DNA of 64,000 bases from BJHL01 sp040378885 (GTDB lineage Bacteria; Planctomycetota; Phycisphaerae; Phycisphaerales; UBA1924). The stretch spans positions 41,640-105,639 of the forward strand of contig JBKDAN010000020.1 of assembly GCA_046316615.1 (NCBI GenBank), read 5' to 3'. Both the position numbers and the translations under genes were made by a program. Under the pieces are notes generated by a model. The model saw only the letters and a program-made list of their open reading frames with translations. It was not told the origin of the DNA and ran no database searches. Below, piece by piece: positions 53,180-62,296 of the stretch (position 1 is the first letter of the stretch; the number at the start of each line of letters is the position of its first letter).

Positions 53180-55537
53180 ATGACTCGAACCGTTTCGCTT
53201 TCGTGTGTCGCTCTACTTGCCCTGCTCGCCGGCCATGCACGCGGCGAAGTCTCGCTGCCCGAAGCCGCACCCGCGCAGGCTGGGGCCACTGAGCTCGTCG
53301 GCGAACTGATCGGCGACCGCATCGCGCGGTACTTCGCCAGCCAGCAAGCCCGCGAGAACGCCCTGCCCAGCTACGCGCTCGAGAAGGAGAACGGACCTGG
53401 CAAGGCGCTCAACAACTCCGTCAGCCTGCAGCCCGTCTTCTCCATGGTTGACGGCAAGCACAGCGCGGTCGTCAAGATCTCCGCGGGCACGAGCCTCTAC
53501 GGCACGGGCGAAGTCGCGGGCCCGCTGCTGCGCAACGGTCGCAGCGTCGTAGCTTGGAACACCGACGCCTATGGCTACCAGGACGAAGCCGAAAGCCTGT
53601 ACAAGAGCCACCCGTGGGTCCTCGCGGTGCGTCCTGATGGCACGGCCTTTGGCGTGCTTGCAGACACCACGTATCGCTGCACGATCGACACTGCCGCCCG
53701 CGCGAGCGATGAGATTCGCTTCACGGCAGATGGTCCAGCGTTCCCCGTCATCATCATCGAGCGGGCCACGCCGCTTGAAGTGGTGCAGGCCGTGACCAAG
53801 CTCACGGGCCTTCCGCCGCTGCCTGCTCTGTGGACGCTGGGCTACCACCAGTGCCGCTACAGCTACTTCCCCGAAGCTCGCGTGCGCGAGATCGCGAAGA
53901 ACTTCCGCGATCGCGATATCCCCGCGGACGTGATCTGGTACGACATTGATTACTACGAGAGCTTCCGCTGCTTCACGTTTGATCCCGTGCACTTCCCCGA
54001 CCCCAAGAAGCTCAACGCCGATCTGCTGGCGGACGGCTTCCACAACGTGTGGATGATCAACCCGGGCATCAAGAGCCGCGAAGAGCCCAGCCCCAATGAA
54101 CCGCCCGCGGAAGTACGTGCGAAGGAACCGGTGGAAATCCGCCGGGCACGCGAGACCCAGCGCGATGTCTTCCGCGCCATCCGCGACAGCGGCAAGGCGC
54201 AGGACGTCTACGTGAAGCGAGCCGACAACTCCGTCTACGAAGGTGAAGTGTGGCCCGGCTGGTGCTTTTTCCCCGACTACACGCAGCCGCGTGTGCGCGA
54301 GTGGTGGGCACCCAACTACGGCCCGTTCATGGCCCACGGCATCACCGGCGTGTGGAACGACATGAACGAGCCCGCGATCTTCAACGTCAAGAGCAAGACG
54401 ATGCCCGAGGACAACATCCACCTGGGCGACCCCACCTTGCTCACTCCCATGGGCAGCCCGCAAGGCGAAGCCAAGGCCAAGGGTGATCACGCTCGCTATC
54501 ACAACGTCTACGGCATGATGATGGTCAAGGGCTCGCGCGAAGGCATTCAAGCCGCGAACCCCGACAAGCGTCCGTTTGTGCTCAGCCGCGCGACCTTCAT
54601 GGGTGGCCAGCGTTACCACGCAGGCTGGAGCGGCGACAACACCGCCAACTGGTATCACATCGAAGCCAGCGTGCCCATGACGCTCAACGTGGCCCTCTCG
54701 GGCCTGAGCTTCTACGGGCCCGACATTGGCGGCTTTGCTGGCAATGGCGATGCGCAGATGTTCGAGCGCTGGATCGGCTTTGGCGCGCTGCTGCCCTTCT
54801 GCCGTGGCCACACCGGCACGGGCAATATCGACAAGGAACCCTGGGCGTTCGGTGCGGAAGTCGAAGAGACTTCGCGCCTTGCAATTCAGCGTCGCTATCG
54901 CCTCATGCCTTACATCTACACGCTTTTCAAAGACGCGAGCGTGAATGGCACGCCCGTGCTGCAGCCGCTGTTCTTCACCGATGCCAAGAACCCCGCGCTG
55001 CGCAGCGAAGATGATGGCTTCCTGCTGGGCGGCGACCTGCTGGTTGTGCCACAACTGGTACCTGACCGCAGCCGCGTCGCGGTCATGCCCAGCGGCAACT
55101 GGCGCGAGCTGGCATGGGACGCGACCAACGCGAGCCCCAAGAACACAACCAAGGGCCTCGACAGCCAGAACGAGGATCTGCCTCGTTTGTACGTGCGCCC
55201 CGGCGCGATCATTCCCACGGGCCCTGTCATGGAGTTCACGAGCGAGAAGCCGCTTGATCCCATCACGCTGATCATCAGCCTCGATGCGAACGGCAAGGCT
55301 CGTGGCGAGTTGTATGAAGATGCGGGCGATGGCTACGCGTATCGCAATGCGCAGGAGTTTCGCAAGACGACCTACATCGCTGAACGCAAGGGCGACAGCG
55401 TGCGGGTGACCATCGAGAAAACCGAAGGCGCACTCAAGCGTCCGCAGCGCAACATCGTGGTGCGTCTGCTGAATGATACGGGCGATCTTATGACGACCGG
55501 TCAGGACGGCGATGTGCTGACGCTGAGCCTGAAGTAA
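53180..55537 (+). CDS. GH31-family alpha-glucosidase, exported
   Basis: The 785-residue protein begins with a signal peptide (MTRTVSLSCVALLALLAGHARG). An N-terminal beta-sandwich (~30-220) precedes the GH31 barrel with VIWYDIDYYESFRCFTFDP. The nucleophile Asp is in WNDMNEPAIF, the acid/base Asp in WSGDNTANWYHIE, and GPDIGGF follows, with C-terminal beta domains after ~600. It releases glucose from non-reducing ends of alpha-glucosides. The ATG at 53180 is chosen because the signal peptide starts there. It is divergent from a secreted amylase, suggesting joint maltodextrin use. Confidence 0.9.
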   Translation: MTRTVSLSCVALLALLAGHARGEVSLPEAAPAQAGATELVGELIGDRIARYFASQQARENALPSYALEKENGPGKALNNSVSLQPVFSMVDGKHSAVVKISAGTSLYGTGEVAGPLLRNGRSVVAWNTDAYGYQDEAESLYKSHPWVLAVRPDGTAFGVLADTTYRCTIDTAARASDEIRFTADGPAFPVIIIERATPLEVVQAVTKLTGLPPLPALWTLGYHQCRYSYFPEARVREIAKNFRDRDIPADVIWYDIDYYESFRCFTFDPVHFPDPKKLNADLLADGFHNVWMINPGIKSREEPSPNEPPAEVRAKEPVEIRRARETQRDVFRAIRDSGKAQDVYVKRADNSVYEGEVWPGWCFFPDYTQPRVREWWAPNYGPFMAHGITGVWNDMNEPAIFNVKSKTMPEDNIHLGDPTLLTPMGSPQGEAKAKGDHARYHNVYGMMMVKGSREGIQAANPDKRPFVLSRATFMGGQRYHAGWSGDNTANWYHIEASVPMTLNVALSGLSFYGPDIGGFAGNGDAQMFERWIGFGALLPFCRGHTGTGNIDKEPWAFGAEVEETSRLAIQRRYRLMPYIYTLFKDASVNGTPVLQPLFFTDAKNPALRSEDDGFLLGGDLLVVPQLVPDRSRVAVMPSGNWRELAWDATNASPKNTTKGLDSQNEDLPRLYVRPGAIIPTGPVMEFTSEKPLDPITLIISLDANGKARGELYEDAGDGYAYRNAQEFRKTTYIAERKGDSVRVTIEKTEGALKRPQRNIVVRLLNDTGDLMTTGQDGDVLTLSLK

Positions 55538-55570
55538 ACACGCTCCCGCGTGACAACGTGATTCCCCTAT

Positions 55571-55596
55571 AAAGCCGTACCGGTTGGTCCGGCTTT
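55571..55596 (+). terminator. rho-independent terminator after GH31
   Basis: AAAGCCGTACC and GGTCCGGCTTT form an imperfect stem that runs into TTTTTTCGTG. Confidence 0.75.
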
Positions 55597-55651
55597 TTTC
55601 GTGCGCATGCGGCAACATGTCTGCTCGCTAGCTCGGCGGGTACACTCACCA

Positions 55652-56245
55652 ATGGAGACAAGCAGTCAAACTCCCACTGACACGGGCAAGAAGCCGATCC
55701 GCCGGGTGTGCGTCTTCTGTGGAGCCAGCAACGGCAAACGCCCCGAGTACCCCGCCGCTGCGGCGCAGCTGGGCGCGGAACTCGCCAAGCGCGGCATCAC
55801 GGTGGTGTACGGCGGCGGCCGCGCCGGACTGATGGGCACGGTGGCTGACGCCGCGCTTGCCAACGGCGGCCAAGTGATCGGCGTGATTACCAAGCTGCTG
55901 CAAAACCGCGAGCTCGCACACCTGGGTGCGACAGAGTTGCACGTGGTTGACACAATGCACGAGCGCAAAATGATGATGGCATCACTCGCCGATGCCTTCG
56001 TCGCGCTGCCCGGCGGGTTGGGCACGCTGGATGAACTCTTTGAGATTCTCGCGTGGGCGCAGCTTGGCATTCACAGCAAGCCTGTCGGCCTGCTCAACAC
56101 GTGCAACTTCTACGACAAACTCTGGGAGTTTGTTGATCATGTTGATCACGAGAACTTCCTGCGACTCAATCACCGCACGGATGTGATCTTCGAGGCGGAT
56201 GTCACGAAGATGATTGAACGCTTGGCAACGTGCGTGCGGGCGTGA
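55652..56245 (+). CDS. LOG-family protein (TIGR00730)
   Basis: The 197-residue protein has the family motifs VFCGASNGK, YGGGRAGLMG, MHERKMMM and the diagnostic PGGLGTLDELFE. Such enzymes cleave the N-ribosidic bond of cytokinin or purine nucleoside 5'-monophosphates; in bacteria the real role is mostly unclear. The ATG at 55652 (METSSQTP) fits; an upstream in-frame ATG lies within the terminator region. It is a single gene, convergent with the SDR gene. Confidence 0.9.
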   Translation: METSSQTPTDTGKKPIRRVCVFCGASNGKRPEYPAAAAQLGAELAKRGITVVYGGGRAGLMGTVADAALANGGQVIGVITKLLQNRELAHLGATELHVVDTMHERKMMMASLADAFVALPGGLGTLDELFEILAWAQLGIHSKPVGLLNTCNFYDKLWEFVDHVDHENFLRLNHRTDVIFEADVTKMIERLATCVRA

Positions 56246-56287
56246 TGAGATGAGCGGATGAAGTGGTCAATAGCGCGTGACTGTTGT

Positions 56288-57103
56288 TCACTGCGCGTCG
56301 CGCTTCATGCGGTGGGCAAACATCTTGCCGAGTGCGAAGTCCGCCATGCCGGGAAACATGCCAGCCATACCAAGGCCGAGCCGCATAGGCAGACTCGTCC
56401 ACACTTCGCCGCGAGGACTGCGCAGACAGGTCACCACGGCATTCGCAACGCGCGATGGTGGCTGCATGAATTGCTCGGGCGTCTTGCTCAGCAGTTTCGC
56501 GCCGCGAGCTTCAACCTTCTCGAAAAACTCGGTCTTGGTTCCCACCGGGTGCACGCTGCTCACAAAGATGCCCTGCGCACGCAGCTCATGCCGCATGGCT
56601 CGCGCGAAGTGATCCTGCATCGCTTTGCTCGCGCAGTACGAGGCGTACATCGGAATGCCGATCTTCGCGAGGCAACTGCTGCACCACAGCACGTGGCCCT
56701 TGCGGGCTTTGGTCATGTGCTTGAGTGCCGGACGAATCACATTGACGCTGCCCCAGAAATTCGTCTCAAACATCGCACGAATGTCATTGTCGCTCTGTGA
56801 CAGAAACGACTGCTCCACGCCGTAGCCTGCATTCGCGAAGACCCCGTAGATGGAACCAAACTCGCGCACCGTGGCATCAACGAGCGCTTCGCACTCGTCC
56901 GGCTTGGTCACATCGCACGCAACCGTGATGACCTTGCCGCCGTCGCGCTTGATCTCCGCCGCCACGGCCTCGAGCTTGTCGGTCCGGCGTGCGGCGATGG
57001 CGACTGGCATGCCCTTGCGAGCACATGCGAGCGCGGTCGCCGCACCAATGCCTGAGCTTGCTCCGGTGATGACGATGGGCAGATTGCGCAGGTCTTTGGG
57101 CAT
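56288..57103 (-). CDS. short-chain dehydrogenase/reductase
   Basis: The 271-residue classical SDR has the NAD(P) motif TGASSGIGAATAL, a basic residue region AARRTDK favouring NADP, FANAGYG, a Ser in LWCSSCLAK and the catalytic YASYCASK (Tyr, Lys). The C-terminal ~40 residues (RLGLGMAGMFPGMADF) are hydrophobic, so it may sit at a membrane, as in lipid-active reductases. The substrate is unknown. The start is the ATG at 57103 (MPKDLRNLP). Confidence 0.88.
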   Translation of the reverse strand: MPKDLRNLPIVITGASSGIGAATALACARKGMPVAIAARRTDKLEAVAAEIKRDGGKVITVACDVTKPDECEALVDATVREFGSIYGVFANAGYGVEQSFLSQSDNDIRAMFETNFWGSVNVIRPALKHMTKARKGHVLWCSSCLAKIGIPMYASYCASKAMQDHFARAMRHELRAQGIFVSSVHPVGTKTEFFEKVEARGAKLLSKTPEQFMQPPSRVANAVVTCLRSPRGEVWTSLPMRLGLGMAGMFPGMADFALGKMFAHRMKRDAQ

Positions 57104-57144
57104 GCTGCATCGTTGCACCCACCTGCACAAAGTCCAAAAGGCGA

Positions 57145-57173
57145 CAAGACGTCGCGATTGACGCGACGTCTTG
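57145..57173 (-). terminator. terminator hairpin after the entericidin-like gene
   Basis: CAAGACGTCGCG (57145-57156) pairs perfectly with CGCGACGTCTTG (57162-57173), loop ATTGA. Confidence 0.8.
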
Positions 57174-57193
57174 CGTGCATTGCTGCGTGAGAT

Positions 57194-57328
57194 TTACTTG
57201 GTGATCGCTTCTTCGGTCTTCTCACCGGCGTAGTGAATGTCGTTGCCCAGGCCCTTGACGGTCTGGCAGCCGGCCATCACTGCGGCAAGAGCGAGCAGAG
57301 CGAGCGAGATCTTCGTGCGAGTCTTCAT
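57194..57328 (-). CDS. entericidin-like small lipoprotein
   Basis: The 44-residue protein MKTRTKISLALLALAAVMAG-C... has a lipobox LAAVMAGC and the entericidin EcnA/EcnB tail TVKGLGNDIHYAGEK. Entericidins are a toxin-antidote pair of small lipoproteins in E. coli, but many lone homologues are simple envelope lipoproteins. Only one copy is present here. An AAAGGGACGACC sequence precedes the ATG at 57328, giving a good ribosome-binding site. It is transcribed alone, with its own terminator. Confidence 0.8.
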   Translation of the reverse strand: MKTRTKISLALLALAAVMAGCQTVKGLGNDIHYAGEKTEEAITK

Positions 57329-57409
57329 GGTCGTCCCTTTACTGATCATGTTCATGCGGCGACACCGCCGTTGCATCAGTATACCACAAGAGCCTGTGCG
57401 TGTTGGAGA

Positions 57410-59107
57410 TCAATCAAAGCCCATAGATTCAGCACCATCTTTGCCACTGCCTTTGGGTGCCCGTTGCAACAGCCAGCGGAACTCCGGTAGCTTTGCCACG
57501 AGCGCCGTCATCGCATAGACGCCGCCCCCCACGACAACACACACTGCCAGCAACCCGGCATGATGCATCCACCGACTCGGCTCCCCGAGACCGCGGTTCC
57601 ACGCCCACATGGCGGCAAGCACCGCACACGCCATGACTGCGGATGCCAGAGCGATGCGAGCCCAACTGCCCCACACCTCGCGAGAGAAGGGTGCAATCCC
57701 AAGCCGTCGCGGCATGAGCAGCGTGAGTGTGAGGCATTGCACTGCGGCGCTTGTTGCCGTCGCAACTGCAAGGCCGGCTTCGCGCAGTTGCCAGATGAGC
57801 GTGAAGTTGAGTGCGACGTTGAGCAACACACACGCCATCGCGATGCGCATAGGCGTTGTCGTGTCGCCCTTCGCGTAGTATGCACGCGTCAGGACGTGAT
57901 TCACGCTGTAGACCCACACCGCAGGCGCAAACCCGAGCAGAACCGTCGCCGCACGCGACAGGCCGTCATCGCTGAACGCACGCTCGCCGCCGCCGAAGAT
58001 CGTGGCGACAAGATCGTGACGGACGAGCATGAGACCGACACTGGCAGGCAAACCGATGAAGAAACTCAGCCGCAGCCCGCGACGCAGGTGCTGCGTGAAC
58101 TCTTCGGGCTTGTCGCTGCTGCGCGAAAGCAGCGGGAAGATCGCTGTGGCGACGGCGATGCCGAACACCCCCAGCGGAAACTGGTAGAGCGTTTGCGTGT
58201 AACTCAGAATCGAGTTGCTCGCGTTATCGAGCGGCACAGGGCGGCCGAACATCGTCGCGCCGATCCAGATGGGCCACATGGCAACCAGCGTGTCGAGCAT
58301 CGTGTTGAGTTGCAGCGTGCCTAGCCCAAGCACCGCCGGTACGAACCGCTTGAAGACCTTGCTTGCGTTGTCCTTGGCTTCGCTCGCGCCCGTGCGCCAC
58401 GCCACTTTGCCGCGAAGACTTGCCAACGCCCACACCACGGTGAGCCAACTTGCCAGCAGCGCCGCCGCACCGACGGTGTACGCAGCGGTTGTGTCGCCGC
58501 TCGCGAAGCCGAGCCAGAAGACGCCGCCCGCCGCGATCTGCAGAATGTTCAGCACGATGGGCGCCGCTGCGGGTATGGCAAACCGGCCATGCGCCTGCAG
58601 CATGCCGCCAAGGATCGCGGCGAGACACACCGCGGGCATCATGGGCAGCATGAGAATGATGAGCTTGAGTGAAAGTCCGCCATCTTGCCCCACGGGCCAC
58701 AGTGCCAGTCGCACGAGCAGCGCGGTGATGATGAGGGCGGTGATCGCGCTCGTGGCCAGTGTGGTGAGCGAGATCACGACACTCGCGAGTTCCTTCGCCC
58801 GGGCGGGATCATCGCGCTTGAGCAGTGCGTACTCGGGCAAGAAGGCGGCGGAGAGAGCCCCCTCACCAAACAATCGGCGGAAGAAGTTGGGCAATGCGTA
58901 CGCAGCTCGGAAGCTGGAACCCAGCAAGCCATCGCCGAAGAGTCGCGCCGTGAGCACATCGCGAGCGAGCCCCGCGAAGCGCGAAAGCAGCGTGAGGCCC
59001 GACACCACGCGCACCGCGCCGGCGAGAAAGCCGGTAGCGTCGCGCTCGGACATGCCGCTGGGCTGCGTGCCGGGAGCATCGGGGGAAGTTGGTGCGTTGG
59101 CTGACAT
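57410..59107 (-). CDS. murJ: MurJ-type lipid II flippase
   Basis: The 565-residue membrane protein of the MOP superfamily has about 14 hydrophobic helices. It carries family landmarks near the N-terminus (LTLLSRFAGLARDVL, NFFRRLFGEGALSAAFLP) and in the middle (YQFPLGVFGIAVATAIFPLLSR). It exports the peptidoglycan precursor lipid II across the inner membrane. The start at 59107 (MSANAPTS) fits the family. It is the last gene of a parA-vanZ-murJ operon with a 16-bp gap. Confidence 0.92.
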   Translation of the reverse strand: MSANAPTSPDAPGTQPSGMSERDATGFLAGAVRVVSGLTLLSRFAGLARDVLTARLFGDGLLGSSFRAAYALPNFFRRLFGEGALSAAFLPEYALLKRDDPARAKELASVVISLTTLATSAITALIITALLVRLALWPVGQDGGLSLKLIILMLPMMPAVCLAAILGGMLQAHGRFAIPAAAPIVLNILQIAAGGVFWLGFASGDTTAAYTVGAAALLASWLTVVWALASLRGKVAWRTGASEAKDNASKVFKRFVPAVLGLGTLQLNTMLDTLVAMWPIWIGATMFGRPVPLDNASNSILSYTQTLYQFPLGVFGIAVATAIFPLLSRSSDKPEEFTQHLRRGLRLSFFIGLPASVGLMLVRHDLVATIFGGGERAFSDDGLSRAATVLLGFAPAVWVYSVNHVLTRAYYAKGDTTTPMRIAMACVLLNVALNFTLIWQLREAGLAVATATSAAVQCLTLTLLMPRRLGIAPFSREVWGSWARIALASAVMACAVLAAMWAWNRGLGEPSRWMHHAGLLAVCVVVGGGVYAMTALVAKLPEFRWLLQRAPKGSGKDGAESMGFD

Positions 59108-59123
59108 GCGCGTGCTGCGGCGA

Positions 59124-59558
59124 TTATCGGCTTGCGGCAGTCTTCTGCTTGCGTTGCTGCCAGCGAGCGATGAGCAGCAGCACCATGCTGCCCAGCAGTA
59201 CGCCGCCCGCGTTCGCGCCGTAGTCCTCAAGCGTGGGCGTGCGACCCGGCACAAAGTGCTGTGTGCTCTCGTCAATCGCTGCATACGCCAGCGTGACAAT
59301 CGCGCACATGCCGATGTTGGCGGTGCTCCATCGCGGCCCAAAGAGCGACAGCATGGCGAGCAGACTCGTCCACAGCATGAAGACGGTCAGATGAATCCAC
59401 AAGTCGGGCCGACCTGGCGCGTCGATCTTGAGCTGCGGCCAGTGGGTCGCGGTCGCGATCATGAGCACATAAAGAGCGAACGACACCTTCCAGAACGCAT
59501 GCACTCGCGGGGCATTCTGTGACGTCGTCGCCTGTTCGGTGGCCGCCCCACTGCTCAC
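59124..59558 (-). CDS. VanZ-family membrane protein
   Basis: The 144-residue protein has four hydrophobic helices and the VanZ landmark DESTQHFVPGRTPTLEDYGANAGGVLLG. VanZ relatives affect glycopeptide sensitivity or membrane and envelope functions. The GTG start at 59558 overlaps the parA stop by 4 bp, indicating coupled translation. Confidence 0.85.
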   Translation of the reverse strand: MSSGAATEQATTSQNAPRVHAFWKVSFALYVLMIATATHWPQLKIDAPGRPDLWIHLTVFMLWTSLLAMLSLFGPRWSTANIGMCAIVTLAYAAIDESTQHFVPGRTPTLEDYGANAGGVLLGSMVLLLIARWQQRKQKTAASR

Positions 59559-60466
59559 GCTTTGGCCGCCGCGGGTTGTGCGGGTACGACGATTTCGGGA
59601 GCAGTTTCAGGAGCCGCTGCGGCGGGAGGCGTGATGCCTTGACGCAGCAACATCGCGTCCCACTCTTTGATGAGGCCGTCGGCAAGGTCGCGGTAGTCCG
59701 CCGCACCGGGCGCGCTGGGGGCGTATTCGAAGATCGTTTGACCGAAGCTGGGACACTCAGCGAGTTTGATGTTGCGGCGAATGAACGGTCGCAGTACGCG
59801 AGCGAAACGCCAGGGCGTTTCCTGATCGCGGGCGGAATCGAAGAAGCCCTCGAGATCGGCGACCACTTCCTTGCTGTGCATCAGGTTGCCGTCGTGCATG
59901 CACAGCACGGTACCGGTAACACGCAACTTGGGATTGAGCGACTGGCCCATGAGGGCGACGGTTTCGAGCAGTTTGCCCACGCCTTGCAGGGCGAGGAAAT
60001 GGGCCTGCATCGGGATGATGACTTCGCGGGCTGCGGCGAGGCCGTTGAGGGTGAGCAGGCCCAGGCTGGGTGGGCAGTCGATGAGGATGAACTCGTACGC
60101 GTCGCCGAGGGTGTTGAGGGCGCGTTCGAGGCGCTTCTGGCGATCGGGGACGCTGGCGAGTTCGGTTTCGGCGGCGGCGAGGTCGGTCAAGGCGGGCAGC
60201 ACGGCGAGGTTGTCGCGTGTGGTGCGGATGATGCCGGCGATGTCGGCTTTGTCGTCGACCAAGACGTCATAGACGCTGGTTTGCAGGGCGGCGGGATCGA
60301 TGCCGACGTGCAACGTGGCGTGGGCCTGGGGGTCGAGATCGATGAGCAGCGTCTTGCGACCTGCGCGAGCGAACGCCGCGGCGAGGTTGACGGTCGTGGT
60401 GGTCTTACCCACGCCGCCTTTTTGGTTCATGAACGCGATGATCCGCCGGGGCCTGCTGCTTGTCAT
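59555..60466 (-). CDS. parA: ParA-family partition ATPase
   Basis: The 303-residue protein has a deviant Walker A motif (MNQKGGVGKTTTTVNLA), LIDLDPQAHATLHVG, and the DCPPSLGLLTLNGL motif. It is a chromosome or plasmid partition ATPase that works with ParB, or a relative that positions other cargo. No ParB gene or parS-like site was recognised within the window. An Ala/Pro-rich tail (PAAAAPETAPEIVVPAQP) is unusual. It starts at the ATG at 60466 and leads the parA-vanZ-murJ operon. Confidence 0.87.
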   Translation of the reverse strand: MTSSRPRRIIAFMNQKGGVGKTTTTVNLAAAFARAGRKTLLIDLDPQAHATLHVGIDPAALQTSVYDVLVDDKADIAGIIRTTRDNLAVLPALTDLAAAETELASVPDRQKRLERALNTLGDAYEFILIDCPPSLGLLTLNGLAAAREVIIPMQAHFLALQGVGKLLETVALMGQSLNPKLRVTGTVLCMHDGNLMHSKEVVADLEGFFDSARDQETPWRFARVLRPFIRRNIKLAECPSFGQTIFEYAPSAPGAADYRDLADGLIKEWDAMLLRQGITPPAAAAPETAPEIVVPAQPAAAKA

Positions 60467-61070
60467 GTCTCGCTTCCCTGCATGAATGTCGCAGTATAAG
60501 CGTGGCGGCAAGCAGACAGCGACCGCGTGGGGCGGGCTGGTCACCGGATAACTTGTGCTTTCTTTCCGCGTGCAAAGGATGATCGCCTGCCGCTTGCGCG
60601 GCAGTCTGCGGGCTTGGCACCGGACTGGCGGGCTGGGGCTTGGCTCGCTTGCGCGAGTCATCGCGGCGTGATCCGCGAGTCTGCCTGCTGGGCGCCTTCG
60701 GGTCGCCAACCCGGGGCGGCCAGAAGCAGACTGCTCCAGACCGTGTCGCCTGGCCGAACGACGATCACTCCTCCCACGACGCGGGATCAAAGGGCTGCTG
60801 GGGCAGGTGACTGGGTTTGCGCAGACGCGTGAACGCCTGCGCTCACTTTGTCACCAGCACCGCGGCCGCCGCAGACGCGCCGTGGGGTGGCGTGATCGCG
60901 CGCTCGACGCGGCGATCAGGACTCGTTTCGCACGAGATGCGGGTGCGTGTACGAATTTCGCGCGCATCGCACGAAGATTGCGCGCAAACGTGGTAGATAG
61001 GTGCAGATTTGTCAAACTGTGCGCGCGCAGGCGGTAGATAGGGACGCGTCATCCGATTGCCGTACGATTT
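60467..61070. other. 604-bp gene-free interval with an imperfect tandem repeat
   Basis: No convincing gene is found; open frames of about 100 codons here have no recognisable domain. The segments TGCGCGCAAACGTGGTAGATAGG (60979-61001) and TGCGCGCGCAGGCGGTAGATAGG (61020-61042) are imperfect direct repeats 41 bp apart, ending about 30 bp before the next start codon. They may be part of a promoter or regulator site for the gene at 61071. The parA side should carry the operon promoter. Confidence 0.45.
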
Positions 61071-61073
61071 GTG

Positions 61074-61499
61074 ATGCGGGTGGCGGCGGTCAGCGCGGTG
61101 TATGCGGGGGTAGCGTTTGCTGCGGGGTTTGTGCTGGGCACGGTGCGGGTGCTGGTATTGGAGCCAGGATTGGGAGCGGTGGGCAGTGTGCTGGTGGAGG
61201 GGCCCATCATGCTGGCGGTGTCGTACTTCGCGGCGCGTTGGGTGGTGGCGCGGTGGATGTGTGACGCGTCGCGCGGGCGGCGACTGGGGATGGGTGTGAT
61301 TGCGCTCGCGATGTTGCTGCTGCTGGAGTTTGCGATCGCACCGCTCGCGAATGCTGATGCGGCGGGCGGATGGGTGCGCGGGTTCTTTGCGAAGTTCGCG
61401 ACGGTGGCGGGGATGATCGGGGCAGGGTTGCAGGTGGGGTTTGCGGTGATGCCGGCGGCGATATCGTCTATGCATGGAAGAAGGGGAACTGTCAGCTAA
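61074..61499 (+). CDS. small membrane protein of unknown function
   Basis: The ~141-residue product has four hydrophobic helices (VSAVYAGVAFAAGFVLGTV, GPIMLAVSYFAARW, MGVIALAMLLLLEFAIAPL, TVAGMIGAGLQVGFAVMPAA). A GTG at 61071 or an ATG at 61074 could start it. It overlaps the next gene by 26 bp, suggesting coupling. I do not recognise a family. The overlap makes a functional link with the DUF6714-like protein possible. Confidence 0.6.
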   Translation: MRVAAVSAVYAGVAFAAGFVLGTVRVLVLEPGLGAVGSVLVEGPIMLAVSYFAARWVVARWMCDASRGRRLGMGVIALAMLLLLEFAIAPLANADAAGGWVRGFFAKFATVAGMIGAGLQVGFAVMPAAISSMHGRRGTVS

Positions 61500-62073
61500 G
61501 GTCGCGGCGGAGCGCGATGCGATTATCGCGGAGATTCGTGTTGCGTTTGCGACGACGAAGCGCGGCAAGCCTGCGATCTCGTGGAGCGAGACGGTCGCGA
61601 TTGATCACTACGAAGATGAGGAAGGACGAGACGCGGCGCGCAAGCTTGATACTGAGTCGCACTGGAGCGAGCTCGTTGATGACACGCGGTGGCAGCCGTT
61701 TCCGGGTATTGGGGGATTCTCGTTCATCAATGCGGAGGGGTTTCGATACTACCTGCCGCCGACGATGATTCGATGTTTGCGGGGCGACAACAGCGAGTGG
61801 TATCCGGGCCATTTGCTCGGCTGTATCGAGAGTTTTGCAGGCGAGAGTGCGGCGCGGCGACTTGTTGCCGGGCCGGGCGGCGAAGTGCGGGTCGTACCCG
61901 ACAAGTCGCGGCCTGTGGTGTGGTCAACGGCACAACTGGTGTGCATCGCAAAGTTCATTGCATGGATGGCGCGGCATGATCCTGCGCTGGAAATGAACGC
62001 ATCGATTGGGTACGAGAACGTGTGGGCGGGTGCGTTGGAGCGGACGTGGAAGCACCTGCTGGTTGAAGCGTGA
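61474..62073 (+). CDS. DUF6714-like protein
   Basis: The 199-residue soluble protein has a helical N-terminus (DAIIAEIRVAFA), HWSELVDD, and the core phrase FSFINAEGFRYYLPPTMIR, which I associate with DUF6714-type proteins of unknown function. These are scattered in bacteria, often among toxin-immunity or accessory genes. The start at 61474 lies inside the previous gene. The family call is from memory and moderate. Confidence 0.65.
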   Translation: MEEGELSAKVAAERDAIIAEIRVAFATTKRGKPAISWSETVAIDHYEDEEGRDAARKLDTESHWSELVDDTRWQPFPGIGGFSFINAEGFRYYLPPTMIRCLRGDNSEWYPGHLLGCIESFAGESAARRLVAGPGGEVRVVPDKSRPVVWSTAQLVCIAKFIAWMARHDPALEMNASIGYENVWAGALERTWKHLLVEA

Positions 62074-62296
62074 TCTAGTGGACGGCAAGGTTGGCGGTGG
62101 ATTGGGAACGTGGTTTGTTGGACCACCAAAGGAGAATCGCACAGGCAGTTGCAGAGCCGGCAACCTGTGGCACGTTGTCAGCTTGTTGATGAGGCTGTGC
62201 CACGAGCCTGGCGAATACACTGGTGGAATACGACACTGGAATTATTGATTGCGGACCCGATCGATCCGGCACAAGAGATAGCTTCGGGAGTATCAC

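Noticed and set aside
53213..55618. An 801-codon minus-strand frame opposite the alpha-glucosidase gene
   Set aside because: It is the shadow of a well-supported GH31 gene and has no family motifs.
60527..60832. A 101-codon plus-strand frame upstream of the small membrane-protein gene
   Set aside because: It has no ribosome-binding site, no domain and a composition like non-coding high-GC sequence.
62075..62296. A possible PEP-CTERM-like tail (CAILLWWSNKPRSQ) on the minus strand
   Set aside because: The hydrophobic stretch is short, no PEP motif precedes it and no exported body is attached.
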